A DNA stretch of 64,000 bases. Origin: Acanthococcus lagerstroemiae (Eukaryota > Arthropoda > Insecta > Hemiptera > Eriococcidae). The position numbers and the translations under genes were made by a program. Below the pieces are notes generated by a model that was given only the letters and a program-made list of their open reading frames with translations, was not told the DNA's origin and made no database searches. Location of the stretch: contig CM063113.1 in assembly GCA_031841125.1 (NCBI GenBank), positions 45,374,007-45,438,006 of the forward strand, written 5' to 3'. Positions 11,394 through 21,702 of this stretch are shown here, piece by piece. Each line of letters begins with the position of its first letter. Position 1 is the stretch's first letter.

Positions 11394-12488
11394 CGAGTGC
11401 GGAGTGCGAGTCATCTTCAAACTTGTAGCAGTGTCGAGACGCACTCACTGCACTTGTAAGGCCTATCGCAGCGCTGATATTCGTTTGAAAATGACTCATT
11501 TACTCCACTTGATACAAAAATAACTATTTAGTATTCTTGAATCACATCACGTTACCTTGACAAGTCTTGGAATTTGATGTACAAACCTTCGTGACGTCCA
11601 AGTTTAGGTCCCTTTTCTTGAACTAATCTATTAGCACCCCTAACTCTATGTAAGCTCGCTTTCTTGCTTTTTATCTTCATAATCATCTATCACCCGTCGC
11701 TGTTTGTTTTTCATTCCAGCGCTCTGAACTAAATTAAACATAGGATTGTGCTCAAATAGGTGCTATTTTCACTCATCTGTTACAAAATAACTAGATCGCA
11801 TCAAGTGCGGGTTGTGAGTCATTTTCAAACTCATATCAGAGCCGAGACACACTCGCTGCGCTTGAGCGGCCTGTGGCGGTGCGGATATTCGTTTGAAAAT
11901 GACTCACACCCGACACTTGATACAAACTAGGTATTTTTATATCAAGTGCAGTCAGTGAGTCATTTTCAAACAAGTATCATCATTGTTGCAGGCCGCGCAA
12001 GCGCAGCAAGCGCGTTTTGACACTTATTCAACATAACTCATACTCCGCACTTACACAAACTAGCTATTTTTGTATCAAGTGCGGTAAATGAATCATTTTC
12101 AAACGAATATTAGCGCCGCTAAAAGCCATGCGAGAGCAGCGAGGGTGTCTTGGCACTGATACAAGTTTGAAAATGACTTACACGCTGCACCTGATACAAA
12201 CTAGCTATTTTTGTATGAAGTGCAGTAAGTGAGTCAATTTCAAACAAGTATCAGCATTGTTGCAGGCCGTGCAAGCGCAGCAAGCGCGTTTTGACACTCA
12301 TTCAACATAACTCATACTCCGCACTTGATACAAACTATAGCTATTTTTGTATCAAGTGCGGTAAATGAGTCATTTTCAAACGAATATTAGCACCGCCAAA
12401 AGCCGTATGACTGTATGAGCGCAGCATGTGTGTCTCGGCATTGCGATACGAGTTTGAAACTGACTCGCACCCCACACTTGATACGAAC
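11394..12488. repeat. Cluster of six ~120-bp hairpin repeats
   Basis: Units at 11394-11517, 11800-11926, 11941-12060, 12073-12200, 12214-12333 and 12350-12487 each begin near ATCAAGTGCGG...GAGTCATTTTCAAAC and end with the inverted form GTTTGAAAATGACTC...GCACTTGATAC. The last four are separated by about 13-17 bp that include CTATTTTTGT. Units 3 and 5 are alike and units 4 and 6 are alike, giving a dimer period of about 275 bp. Units 1 and 2 align to units 4 and 6 only as reverse complements. Tandem amplification of a hairpin MITE is the simplest explanation. Confidence 0.85.
11518..11799. other. Spacer between hairpin units 1 and 2
   Basis: About 280 bp of AT-rich DNA without a recognisable gene or repeat. 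It separates the first hairpin unit from the rest of the cluster. Confidence 0.4.
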
Positions 12489-12689
12489 TTCATTTCTTAC
12501 GCATTTGATGGAATTTTATGCTTTATTCTTTGAAACTGTGTCGAAATCAACAATTTTACATACTGTTGCGCGTGCGAGAAATCGCATTTTTCATGCGCCT
12601 GTTACAAAATATCTATTGTTACACTCGCCCAAAAACCGACTAGCTCTCTGAAGATGTTCATTAATAATGCGCGCCCCTCCTTCCCAGGA

Positions 12690-12905
12690 GGCTTGGTGGA
12701 GCGCTTGACGATGCATGCATGTCAGATTGGCTTCCCAGACACCGCACCCTTGGCCTCGGAAACTACCCTTTCGAGTATCACATTGGTGACCAGAGGAACG
12801 TCTTGAGGCTGGCCGAGGCCTCCATTTCGCGTCTCCTTTCTTCGAATTCGCGCTGTCCTGCCAGGGCCTTTATGGGGCACCCTATTAACCGAGACTATAG
12901 GTGTC
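12690..12905 (+). repeat. Rep-A dispersed repeat, copy 2 (3'-truncated)
   Basis: Shares with the other copies ATGCATGTCAGATTGG (for ATGCCAAAGTGG), AGACACCGCA, GGCCTCGGAAACTACCC, TTTCGAGTATCACATTGG, TGACCAGAGGAACGTCTTGAGG and CTGTCCTGCCAGGGCC. It stops near GACTATAGG, lacking the right-hand CACTCACCCC part seen in copies 1 and 3. Confidence 0.75.
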
Positions 12906-12934
12906 TTGTAGCAAATGGTCCCAAGGGTGAACCT

Positions 12935-13045
12935 TTTGTAACGACTTATTCGAATAATGTTACGGACTGTCCCCGAATATTCATATTCTTGGTTTCATCA
13001 TTTTGTTCACATTTTCGAAAACTTTGATATCGAATAATTCGATAG
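12935..13045 (-). repeat. Dispersed ~110-bp repeat, second copy
   Basis: Reverse complement of the segment near 2325-2435; see that entry. It lies directly after Rep-A copy 2. Confidence 0.6.
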
Positions 13046-13858
13046 CATTATGAAGGTACCTTGTTTAGGTTACATGAGTTCAGTTGTGTGATCTGAAAGG
13101 TCACTATTAGAAGCTAAACAGTATTTGTTAAGGGTCTTATACATACTAATACGTATTAAGGAATAAAATTTTCTATCACTCAAATTCATCTTTCATTTTC
13201 CCTTTCTTCCAATGTAGGAAGACTCCCTAAATTTTCAGGGACCTCTTCGCCAATTCGCACAGCAACTGCTGTACTTGATCATGGGGGTTTGCGCGATTAT
13301 CGACCAGGTATCAACAGAGTCCGCGAGTAAGTGCGAGTTTCAACAAGAACTGTACTGTGCCTGAGGTCCGTCTCGGTAAGGGTGAAGTGATTAATCGGTG
13401 TAAGGTGCCGGGTTACGAAAGTACGTCTACTCAGTGTGCGGGAATTTCCTATTGAACCGGCGGCGCAAGTCATACTTTACTCACCAATCTATTTGTTATG
13501 TCCATAGATCTATAAATACGATTTTGAAATGCTAATGAAGGTTGAGGTAGAACTTGAAACGTGTACCATAAATCAACAAGTTTGTACATCGGAAAATTGT
13601 AAACAAGTGTATCGAACATACTCACCGGAAATGAAAAGCTTGGAGCCCAGGCGGAAGAGACCAGCGAGTTTTTATGCTCATTCTCGAGGCTTATTTCATT
13701 ACCACGTTCTAAAAGCGCTTTTTATTGCCTTCATTTCTGTATAGATGGCAAACGGGTGTAAATGAAATAGCTAATTAATCCGCTAATATTTCATACGACC
13801 AGTGCTAACCGCATTAATGAGGAAAGGTTGCGAATTGTGAAAGTAGTTCTGTACTGAG
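13046..13858. other. Unassigned stretch, no gene recognised
   Basis: A 71-residue forward frame (13529-13744) is not recognisable. No repeat could be matched elsewhere in the window. Confidence 0.4.
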
Positions 13859-14126
13859 ATCTCGTGCGAAAGATTAGGGGAGGGTTAAAGGCGACAATAA
13901 CGTTCAGTTCAAAGGGAGAGGGGAGAGGAGTTAGAATCTGCCAATCAGTACAATATTTTGCGGTGAACAACAGTAGTCAGGAAATCTCATTAATCTCGTG
14001 CGAAAGATTAGGGGAGGGTTAAAGGCGACAATAACGTTCAGTTCAAAGGGAGAGGGGAGAGGAGTTAGAATCTGCCAATCAGTACAATATTTTGCGGTGA
14101 ACAACAGTAGTCAGGAAATCTCATTA
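13859..14126. repeat. Exact-looking 134-bp tandem duplication
   Basis: 13859-13992 and 13993-14126 read the same from ATCTCGTGCGAAAG to GGAAATCTCATTA. I found no difference between the copies. It is either a very recent duplication or an assembly artefact. No gene is contained in it. Confidence 0.92.
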
Positions 14127-15011
14127 CAGGCGAAATTAATATAAAAGGCGAAAGTATAAAGAATTTTTGGTGATCAACTGCAACTTATGGAAAATAGTTT
14201 GAAGTGGTCTCCCGAGCCACCAATCACGAATCCCACCCTCTATCCTCTTGCAATTTTTTAGGAGGGAGGGGTAACACTTTCTTCTCCAATTGATTTCATC
14301 CAAAAATTTGAGATCTATTGCAGCTATGACTAAAGCTCCAAATTAAAGTTGTTCTACAACAGATTCTTTTTAAGAACGACCATACCTGTTTATTTTTGTA
14401 CCTCCCATAGCCTCTTTAATAAGAGAATTACGAGCTACGATTTCCAAGATGGTCCTTTAACACATGTCTTACGGGAGAAAACTTAAATTTTTCGCTAGAC
14501 GAAATAAGACACGGCGCGTAACAAAGGGTCGTCATAAGTGAAGCGAACATCGGTGCGGGAGCTGCGAAGAGGCCCGGGACGAAATCTTCTAAAGTATTGG
14601 AAAGAAAATATTAAAACTTACGATGATTCATGAAAAATACCGTCAAAATTTTCTTTCTTCACAAAGTACTTCATGGACTACTTGTCAGGTTTCCTTAATG
14701 GTCGGCGGACTATAAGCTAGGAAGTAGGCATCACCAACTTTGTTATTTTCTAACAGTCTGACCTCCCACCTTCCCACTCACAGTAATGAAAAGAAACAAG
14801 CGGGCAACTTAGCCTCGGTGACTTTCTGAGATTGGAGGCTCTTTTCCTTGCCTTGTTCGGCACATTCCTGCCGGTGGCAAGTGCAGGTATTAAATTCATC
14901 TACTCTGAGTGTTTCCAATCTCGGAGGCACGGCTGCTTAGACATGGTCAGCGGGATCAGCGCAGATGTATGTTGGTTAATCGTTATAATTCACTTACACA
15001 TTTCTTCAAAC
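14127..15011. other. Unassigned stretch, no gene recognised
   Basis: No conserved frame or repeat is evident. Short forward frames near 14832-15118 run partly into the adjacent SINE. Confidence 0.4.
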
Positions 15012-15026
15012 AGGGTGTAGTGACCT
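15012..15026. repeat. SINE target-site duplication, left copy
   Basis: AGGGTGTAGTGACCT, identical to 15243-15257 on the other side of the SINE. Confidence 0.9.
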
Positions 15027-15242
15027 CTTTTTTAATTTTACTTTCAACCCGAGCCCAGGAATCCGCCCTTTCGAGCGTTACTTCAGAGACGTCGTGGAGG
15101 CTGTTAGGGCTGTCTTAGCCCTCTTCTCATCTTGCCGAAAAACCTACCTGGGTCGAAATGTAGCGAGTTGCTACGTGGGCTCGAACCTGGGACCTCCGGA
15201 TTCCGAGTCCAGCGCGCTATCCACTCGGCCAACCAGACCCCT
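15027..15242 (-). mobile_element. tRNA-like SINE, 216 bp
   Basis: Read on the reverse strand, the element starts at 15242 with a tRNA-like head. It has a box A-like TGGCCGAGTGG, an anticodon-arm-like CTGGA-CTCGGAA-TCCGG (anticodon position CGG) and a box B-like GGTTCGAGCC. The acceptor and T stems do not pair well, so this is not a working tRNA. The body contains a CTCGAAAGGG word and the 3' end is A-rich (AAATTAAAAAAG). It is bounded by a perfect 15-bp direct repeat (15012-15026 and 15243-15257), as expected for LINE-driven retroposition. Such elements are transcribed by RNA polymerase III from boxes A and B. Confidence 0.85.
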
Positions 15243-15257
15243 AGGGTGTAGTGACCT
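15243..15257. repeat. SINE target-site duplication, right copy
   Basis: AGGGTGTAGTGACCT, identical to 15012-15026. Confidence 0.9.
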
Positions 15258-17399
15258 AATCTGCGGACCGTTATTTTAAGTAGACAAGCTTTACCTGCTA
15301 CGATGTTTAGTGCTTCTGCTACTCGCTGTACCCCGTTGCAGATACTCGGGGATCTAAAGAGCACCTTTCAGGGTCTTTCCCCACTGGACAGTCGGAAACC
15401 AGTAATATGCTGTATTACGCCGGCGAAGCAAGTGTTCTTGAACATAGCTCATGACTTTGAAAAGGAAAGATGGGGCACAGAATCGTCTAATGACACTGCT
15501 TATGCCAAATACAAAGCACAGTTATGTTCAATTATTCTTCAGTGCACTTGACCGGCTCATTCTTCATGCCTATTTTTTTCCAAAACCGCACGAATGGTAA
15601 GGAAGAAACTCAAACTGGAAAACTATCATCCACATGCGCGCACCGCATACACACATTTGTGTACTCAGATCTTACAGTCAACATTTCTTCCTATTCGAGA
15701 ACAAAAGGTTATCACGCTGTTCTGAATAGCATGCGCCAAAAATTTCCTCGCGGATACCGGATTCAAATTTAGTTCAAAAACCATGCACATGGCTCGAATT
15801 TAAAAAGCCTTCCATAACTTTTCCTGCATAACAAAGTAGTTCCTATTTCCTACGTATAATAATTGTGTTTGAAAGTTTCTCGTATCTCGATGGTACAAAT
15901 TTCTTTTTTTTCCTCTTCTCGCAATTGATAGCATTGGTGCAAGGCCGCCATATTTCATTCTCGACTCGTATACTGAACTTGGTATATAAGAAAGTTTTAA
16001 TTCTGTTTTTCGCTTTGAAAAACATGAGAACATCTTCTCGCTCCAGTCGTTGTCGCGTTTAGAGGTGGTGACTGAATTTAACTGGGATCGTTTTCGATAA
16101 TTCCAAATTGGATGTAACAGTCTGAATGGCCAATGAATGTTAAACAGTACGAAAAATTGGTGGCTGTTTTGATGTGTACGAATATGCGAGTTCATGCCTC
16201 AACTAAGCTAACAGCTTGCCACAGCGGAAGAATTTATTTGAGCGTGAACTAACAGCGCTGTTCCACTGCAAGATTTCATTTGGGCTCAAAGTGGAAATGA
16301 GAGAGAACTTCTTCTCAGCTTACTGATCGTAATCTTGTTGTGAGTTACCACTCCTCCCCAACGAACCCAAGTTATTCCCTCTAAAAAGTTATTACACTGC
16401 GGGGCTACCTCGTTATCGTCGATTTCAAGTTCTTCCATCAGATTCAAAAGGCCCGGTGTGGAGCTACAAAGAGGGTCAACATCACTGAAGATAGCATACA
16501 TCCATACGAATGCACCGAAAGCAAAAGACCTTCCAGCATAAAGATTTTTAAGTTCAGCTTCTTCAATTCGATGCTGTAAGAACTTCCAGCAGACTAACCT
16601 TAGCAGTGGCGACGGAGACCCTTAACTAACCGGTCGAAAAGTTTTGCATTTCTGATCTTCCGATAATCGCTTCTTGAGAGACTCGACTCGAGTTTCCAGC
16701 GCATGAGAGCGGCATACTTGAGTGCTCTCCCTAAACTACGTATGTGCATATTGATAGCAACCCCGTGACGGGTCATATTTTTATCGTGCGATAGGCACCT
16801 TTGGACTCCCACAGTCGTTGATCGCTGCTCCGGCTACCGTATTTTTATATAAATGAAAACCCATGCCATGCCATGGCACATATTAATGTACTTGGTCGTT
16901 TCGGTCAGTAATTATAATTTTTCAAGACATGCATGTTTCATTAATATAGTTAATAATAGTTTACCGCTTCCGTCGGATAGCGTGCGTGATTTGATTCCGT
17001 CGTATAGTGGTTCTTATATTCTTCTTTTTCTCTCTTTCCTCTCCTCGGTCTTCGCTCTTTTTTCTTCCCCTCCTTATCTTCTTATTTATATCTTTTTATT
17101 CGCAACGGCCGCCCGCACCTTCTCTACCCCGGCAAGTGCACATTATATATATGTATAAGTAAGTTCGTTAAATCGCTATTAAAATTAAAAACTCATTTGT
17201 TCCGGTATTGCCGAAGCACATCACATCATATCACCTTGCATCACCTCACCTTACATCAGCTACTGCCGATTCGATACAGCCACTTAGGCTCGCGTCGGAG
17301 CAGCGCAATTTTTCCGCGGCCACATATTCGTGCTGCGCTTCGCCTGCTGTATCAAAAGGTCACATCAGCATGCGATTCTCCTAGACGGACCAATATGTG
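15258..17399. other. Unassigned stretch, no gene recognised
   Basis: Reverse frames at 15800-16195 (131 residues) and 16286-16501, and forward frames near 15303-15772, show no family I recognise. 17020-17090 is a pyrimidine-rich tract. No RNA gene or repeat was matched. Confidence 0.35.
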
Positions 17400-17900
17400 T
17401 ATCCCAGACAGCCGTGCGCATCCTCTTGGTGTATCAGTGATGTCTTCGTACATCAATAGAGAGGCTACTACAAAGCGCCATGTCATTGTTCCTGGCTGTA
17501 AGTGCGACAGGCTGTGGAAACATCTGACTGGTGTGTACAAACCTATTTACGCCCAGAATTTGTTGAACATTAACGTGCAATTCATGTGTGCTGACAGATA
17601 CATCGGTGTCGCAGATGATTGTACCCATATTTTCGATGTACCTCTGAGTTCATCTGTAGGTACATCAGTACCCAGCGACTCAAGTATCATGTGAAGCGAC
17701 TTGTCACAAGTTATACACTTTCGATGAGCTTTGAAAAATATGATTGTATGTACAAAACAAACTGCACAGCACACTTGTTAAACACTGTCATGCAGTTCGT
17801 GTGCAGATGGATTCTTGCAGACAGTCGTGTGTCGTGCTATACCATGTCTGTATTACTCAGAACTTCTATCTTTCTACTTTTACTCTCCTATCCCTCTTTT
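17400..17900 (+). repeat. Diverged tandem family, left block
   Basis: Phrases such as CAATATGTGTATC, CAGATGGTCGTG-like words, GTTAAACACTGTCATGCAG and GCAGATGG recur here. They correspond to the clearer units at 21.9-23.1 kb. A 165-residue open frame (17197-17694) runs through part of it but is not recognisable. Similarity between the blocks is loose. Confidence 0.45.
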
Positions 17901-18380
17901 TACTCGCAAAGCTGAAGAAAATTTCTAATGTTGAGGTACCAAACAATAGAAAAATCGTGGTAGTATTGGTCTCCAGTGTTCAGCATTTATGTATGGATGC
18001 TTATGCGCATATGTATGGACGCTTATACGTATGCATATGGGTGCTTTTAGGTATGAATGTACATAGATGTGTATAGGCACGGATGTGTATGCTTACATAT
18101 GCAGGACGGCTTTTTCGCCTCTTTTTCATATATAAAGCGACGTTTTCACCTCATATACGGAGGCGAAAACGAAAAATCGGAGGTGAAAACGTAAGGCACT
18201 GTATCTCGATAATTTAGGCTTCTACCGGCTAGGCAATCCCCTGGGAAAATTTTTGGCTGGAGGCGAAAAAACCCACATACATCAGACATATACATTTTAG
18301 TGCATGGTACCTCTCACCAGACAGCGCTAGTGTCACTTGTAAATCATATAATGAGGCTTTTTCACCTTCAAACATAACTG
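17901..18380. other. Unassigned stretch left of the palindrome
   Basis: Contains several GGAGGCGAAAACG and CGTTTTCACCTC words in both orientations (18110-18270), which could form a small hairpin. No gene is recognised. Confidence 0.4.
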
Positions 18381-19261
18381 ATGGACCTAGAAACTCGCCA
18401 TACAAAATTTGAGCTCAATCTGAGGTCATCAACCTGTGCCGCTTTGATCTTGAAGTTACGTTTAATACTGAGATTTTTCAAAAAAAAAAACTGCGAATAT
18501 CTCAGAACATATCAACTTGAGGACCTAAATGCATATAATATAAAATATTCCTTGTTAAATTTCCTATAAAAAAGATTTCATACAACATTTCTCTAAAATG
18601 CATATTTACCGACGTAATCTCAATAATGTGCGAAAGTTTCAAGGAACGTGGATTTTATTTTTTCTTTCATAATCGATCTTCACTCGCTAAATCGTAGTTA
18701 TCAAAAATAATATTCATTTTAGGACCAAACTGTAAATGGCATAAAATGTTCCTCGTTAAATTTTTTGTAAAAAAGGTTCTATACCACTTTTCTTTAGAAA
18801 ACATATTTATCGAGATAATCGCAAAAATGACTGGAGTTTTCGAAAAACATGGGTTCTTTTTATTAGTTACAGCTGAGACATGTACGAGTATTAATGTCGG
18901 GTAACACACACTACAACATAAATTCAGTCTCTGTCTACTAGGGCAAGCGCCCCAGTTTGCCCCCTCCCCCAGCTGGCTACGCTCATGACAGTCTTATGGG
19001 TACCCTACTGTAGAATAGACCTCGGATTATGTGTATATATCAACAATAGTTAACAATTTGCCCATGTCACGTGTTCTCAGAATTCAGGGTCATTTCCTAT
19101 GGGCAAATCGCTGTTTCCTATTGTTGATTGTAGATAATCTCAAGTCTACCATACCAAGTCTTCAACGGAATCTTAGAATGCTCAAGACTCAATGAAAACA
19201 ATTTGTTAACCTCAGATCGCAAAGTTTGGTTTTCTTCAATCTTTGAACTGGGAATGAGTTT

Positions 19262-19590
19262 TGGTGTGGTGGGACATATGGCGATACACGCATGCCAAAG
19301 TGACCTCTAAGACACCGCATCCCCGGCCTCGGAAACTACCCTTTCGAGTATCGCATCAGTGGCTGGAGGGACGCTTTGAGGCCGGCCCAAGCCCCCTTTT
19401 CGCCTTGCCGCTTCCGGTGTGCGCGTCCTGCAAGGACCACCATGAGGTTCCCTACTGACCAAGGTTCGCACTCCCCGAGCACTAGCCTGGAAATTTTAGA
19501 TCCCCACAGCCGGACGCGCTTCCTCTTCACTCACCCCTTACCTCCTCGTCTTGGAGCATGTGGCAACGCAGACAGATAGTAACAGCGGAG
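19262..19590 (+). repeat. Rep-A dispersed repeat, copy 3, inside the palindrome's left arm
   Basis: Contains CATATGGCGATACACGCATG, CCAAAGTGACC, CCGGCCTCGGAAACTACCC, GAGTATCGCATCAGTGGC, GAGGCCGGCCC and CACTCACCCCTTACCTCC. It lies within an unpaired block (about 19178-19812) that interrupts the left arm. The right arm reads straight through there (AATCTTAGTTTAATTTTAGG as reverse complement), so the block arrived after the palindrome formed. The outer ~230 bp of the block are unassigned. Confidence 0.8.
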
Positions 19591-20716
19591 GAGCCCTACC
19601 GGGGGTATTTCGAAGCCGGTCGCTCACTTTCGCAGTAGTGCAGTCGACCTTCGTAGAGACAGCGCTAGCGCCCAACAATATTTGGAGTGGAATGCCGGAG
19701 AACCGCTACGCGTGATGGCAGTATTAAGCAATGATCAGACCGCCTTAGGGCGGATTATAGGAAGACGCCAACCTTCCCGGTCAATGGCTCGTGGATAGCT
19801 ATACTTAACGTTTCAGTTTTAGACTCTTCCGCATATTTTTCATCACTAGGGTCAGACCAACAGTCCTACCTATTGCAAATACAACCTTTTAACCATCGCA
19901 AACACTTCTGCACATGTTTTTCTTCATCTCATCGTTAAAGGGACGAAGACGGACACATGTAGAAATGTTTGCGATGGTTAAAAGGTTGTATTTGCAAGAG
20001 GTAGGACTGTTGGTCTGACCCTAGTGATAAAAAATTTGCGGAAGAGCCTAAAATTAAACTAAGATTCCGTTGAAGATCTGGTATGGTGGACTTGAGATGA
20101 TCTACCATCAACAATAGGAAACAGCGATTTGCCCGTAGGAAATGACCCTGAATTCTGAGAACACGTGACTGTTCCTCAACAGCACAACGTTATATCTTGG
20201 GCAAATTGTTGGCTATTGTTGATATACACACATAATCCGAGGTCTATTCTATAGTAGGGTACTCAACAGACTGGCATGGGCGTAGTCAGGTGGGGGAGGG
20301 GACAAACTGGGGCGCTTGCCCCTGTAGACAGAGACTGAATTTATATTATAGTATGCTTCACCCGACATTAATAGATATCTCAGCCGTAAAATAAAAAGAA
20401 CCTATGTTTTTCGAAAATTCCACTCATTTTTGCGATTATTTCGATAAATATGTTTTCTAAAGAAAAGTTGTATAGAACCTTTTTTACAGAAAATTTAACG
20501 AGGAACATTTTATGTCATTTACATTTTGGTCCTAAAGTGAACATTTTTTTTAGATAATTACGATTTAGCCAGTGAAGATCGATTATGAAAGAAAAAATAA
20601 AATCTACGTTCCTCAAAACTTTCACACATTATTGCGATTATCTCGGTAAATATGCGTTTTAGAGGAATGTCGTATGGAATTTTTTTAATAGGAAATTTAA
20701 CCAGGAATATTTTATA

Positions 20717-20890
20717 CTTGTCCAAAACGTAACCTGTACAAAAAGGAAATCTGTCTAAAAAGGAAAATAATGATTCTCCCTGCAGCTTTTATGGGACTTC
20801 TGTGTTAAATTTTTTCCCCAAGACGGAATCTGTCTAACGCGGAAACGGACAAGAAAAATATACCTAAAAAGGAAAAACCCAAATCTATCT
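20717..20890. promoter_or_regulatory. Reiterated subterminal motif, left end
   Basis: Variants of CTGTCCAAAACGGAAA occur at least four times: near 20717, 20733, 20750 and 20826, with a further weak form near 20862. The matching right-end copies lie at about 21618-21695. Repeated subterminal sites are typical transposase-binding sites, which is inference here. Confidence 0.6.
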
Positions 20891-20974
20891 CTTGATTTTT
20901 GATAAAAAGTCTCTTTATCAAGTGATATTCAGTCTCGATTGTTACGTTAGTTTGACTTGTTTCGTGCGTGCATA

Positions 20975-21536
20975 ATGTCTTCTAAAATGGCCAAAAGAAA
21001 AAACACGTTAACTTTAAATGAAAGAGTAAAAATTATAGAATTATACGAGGAAAAAAAAATCACCGCTACAGAATCAATTGTTCGGTTTAAATGCGGAAAA
21101 ACGCAAATTTATTCGACTTTAAAAAATAAAGAAAAAATTATGAGCGAATGGCTCACAGACAATGGCAATCGTCGCAGGAAACTCAAAACTACAGGTACAG
21201 TTTTTTTTTTCTAAATTTACTCACGATTCACATTAGAACTTTGGAATTGAAAATTTATTTGTAATGACAGGCAATGAAAAAATTAACGAAACGGTTTGGG
21301 AATGGTTCGTTCCCACTCGAGCTAAGAATGTACCGATCTCAGGACCCATATTACAAGCCCAAGCATTAGAAGTTGCTAAATCCCTCGGTATCACAACTTT
21401 TAAAGCTTGTTCAGGCTGGTTGGAAAGTTTCAAATCGCAATATGCCATTGTCTGGAACCAGGTTTGTGGAGAGGCGAAGGACACAGACCAGACTGTCGTA
21501 TCAGACTGGAAAGAAAAACTTCTGTATGGTATGTAA
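20975..21536 (+). pseudogene. pogo/Tigger-like transposase, DNA-binding domains only
   Basis: Exon 1 (20975-21194) starts MSSKMAKRK and carries a psq-type helix-turn-helix (LTLNERVKIIELYEEKK...ESIVRFKCGKTQIYSTLKNK, about residues 11-57). A 76-bp intron (21195-21270, GT...AG) joins it in frame to exon 2. Exon 2 carries a CENP-B-type second DNA-binding domain (WEWFVPTRAKNVPISGPILQ, then a SGWLESFK motif). The joined product is about 161 residues; family members are usually 400-600 with a DDE nuclease. The frame stops after DWKEKLLYGM, where the DDE domain should begin, so the catalytic part is lost. The intron is a prediction from the splice sites and the frame match. The protein could still bind DNA, which is inference. 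Confidence 0.8.
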
Positions 21537-21617
21537 TGTAGGCATGCATATTACTACACAAGAAGGAATTTTCCTTCTTATGCAAGATTTTTTTTTCAAA
21601 CGGAATTTTCCGTTCTA

Positions 21618-21702
21618 GACAAGTTTCGGACAAGACGGAAACTTCTCCAAAACGGAAAATTTTGCTTCTCCCATGCGTTTCCGTTTTGGACAGGTTTTAC
21701 TG
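21618..21702. promoter_or_regulatory. Reiterated subterminal motif, right end
   Basis: Reverse-strand variants of CTGTCCAAAACGGAAA lie at about 21618-21630, 21645-21658 and 21677-21695, the last merging with the terminal CAGTAAAACC. They mirror the left-end copies. Confidence 0.6.

Larger units (their letters stand above)
20717..21702 (+). mobile_element. pogo/Tigger-like DNA transposon, internally deleted, 986 bp
   Basis: The element is flanked by TA (20715-20716 and 21703-21704), the target used by the pogo/Tc1-mariner superfamily. The right end, read inward, is CAGTAAAACCTGTCCAAAAC. The left end lacks the very first bases but begins C-TTGTCCAAAACG and then repeats the motif. The left arm of the palindrome preserves the same site without the element (18532-18552 region), so its insertion is directly visible. 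It encodes only the DNA-binding part of a transposase (next entry). The catalytic domain is absent, so it cannot move by itself. Confidence 0.85.

Noticed and set aside
11394..12488. CRISPR-like array
   Set aside because: Units are ~120-bp imperfect palindromes with nearly identical short spacers and clear eukaryotic context. There are no distinct spacers and no cas genes.
15150..15242. Functional tRNA gene
   Set aside because: Boxes A and B are present, but acceptor and T stems do not pair and the segment is the head of a SINE bounded by a target duplication.
17197..17694. 165-codon forward open frame as a gene
   Set aside because: It runs through part of the diverged tandem family and has no recognisable domain.
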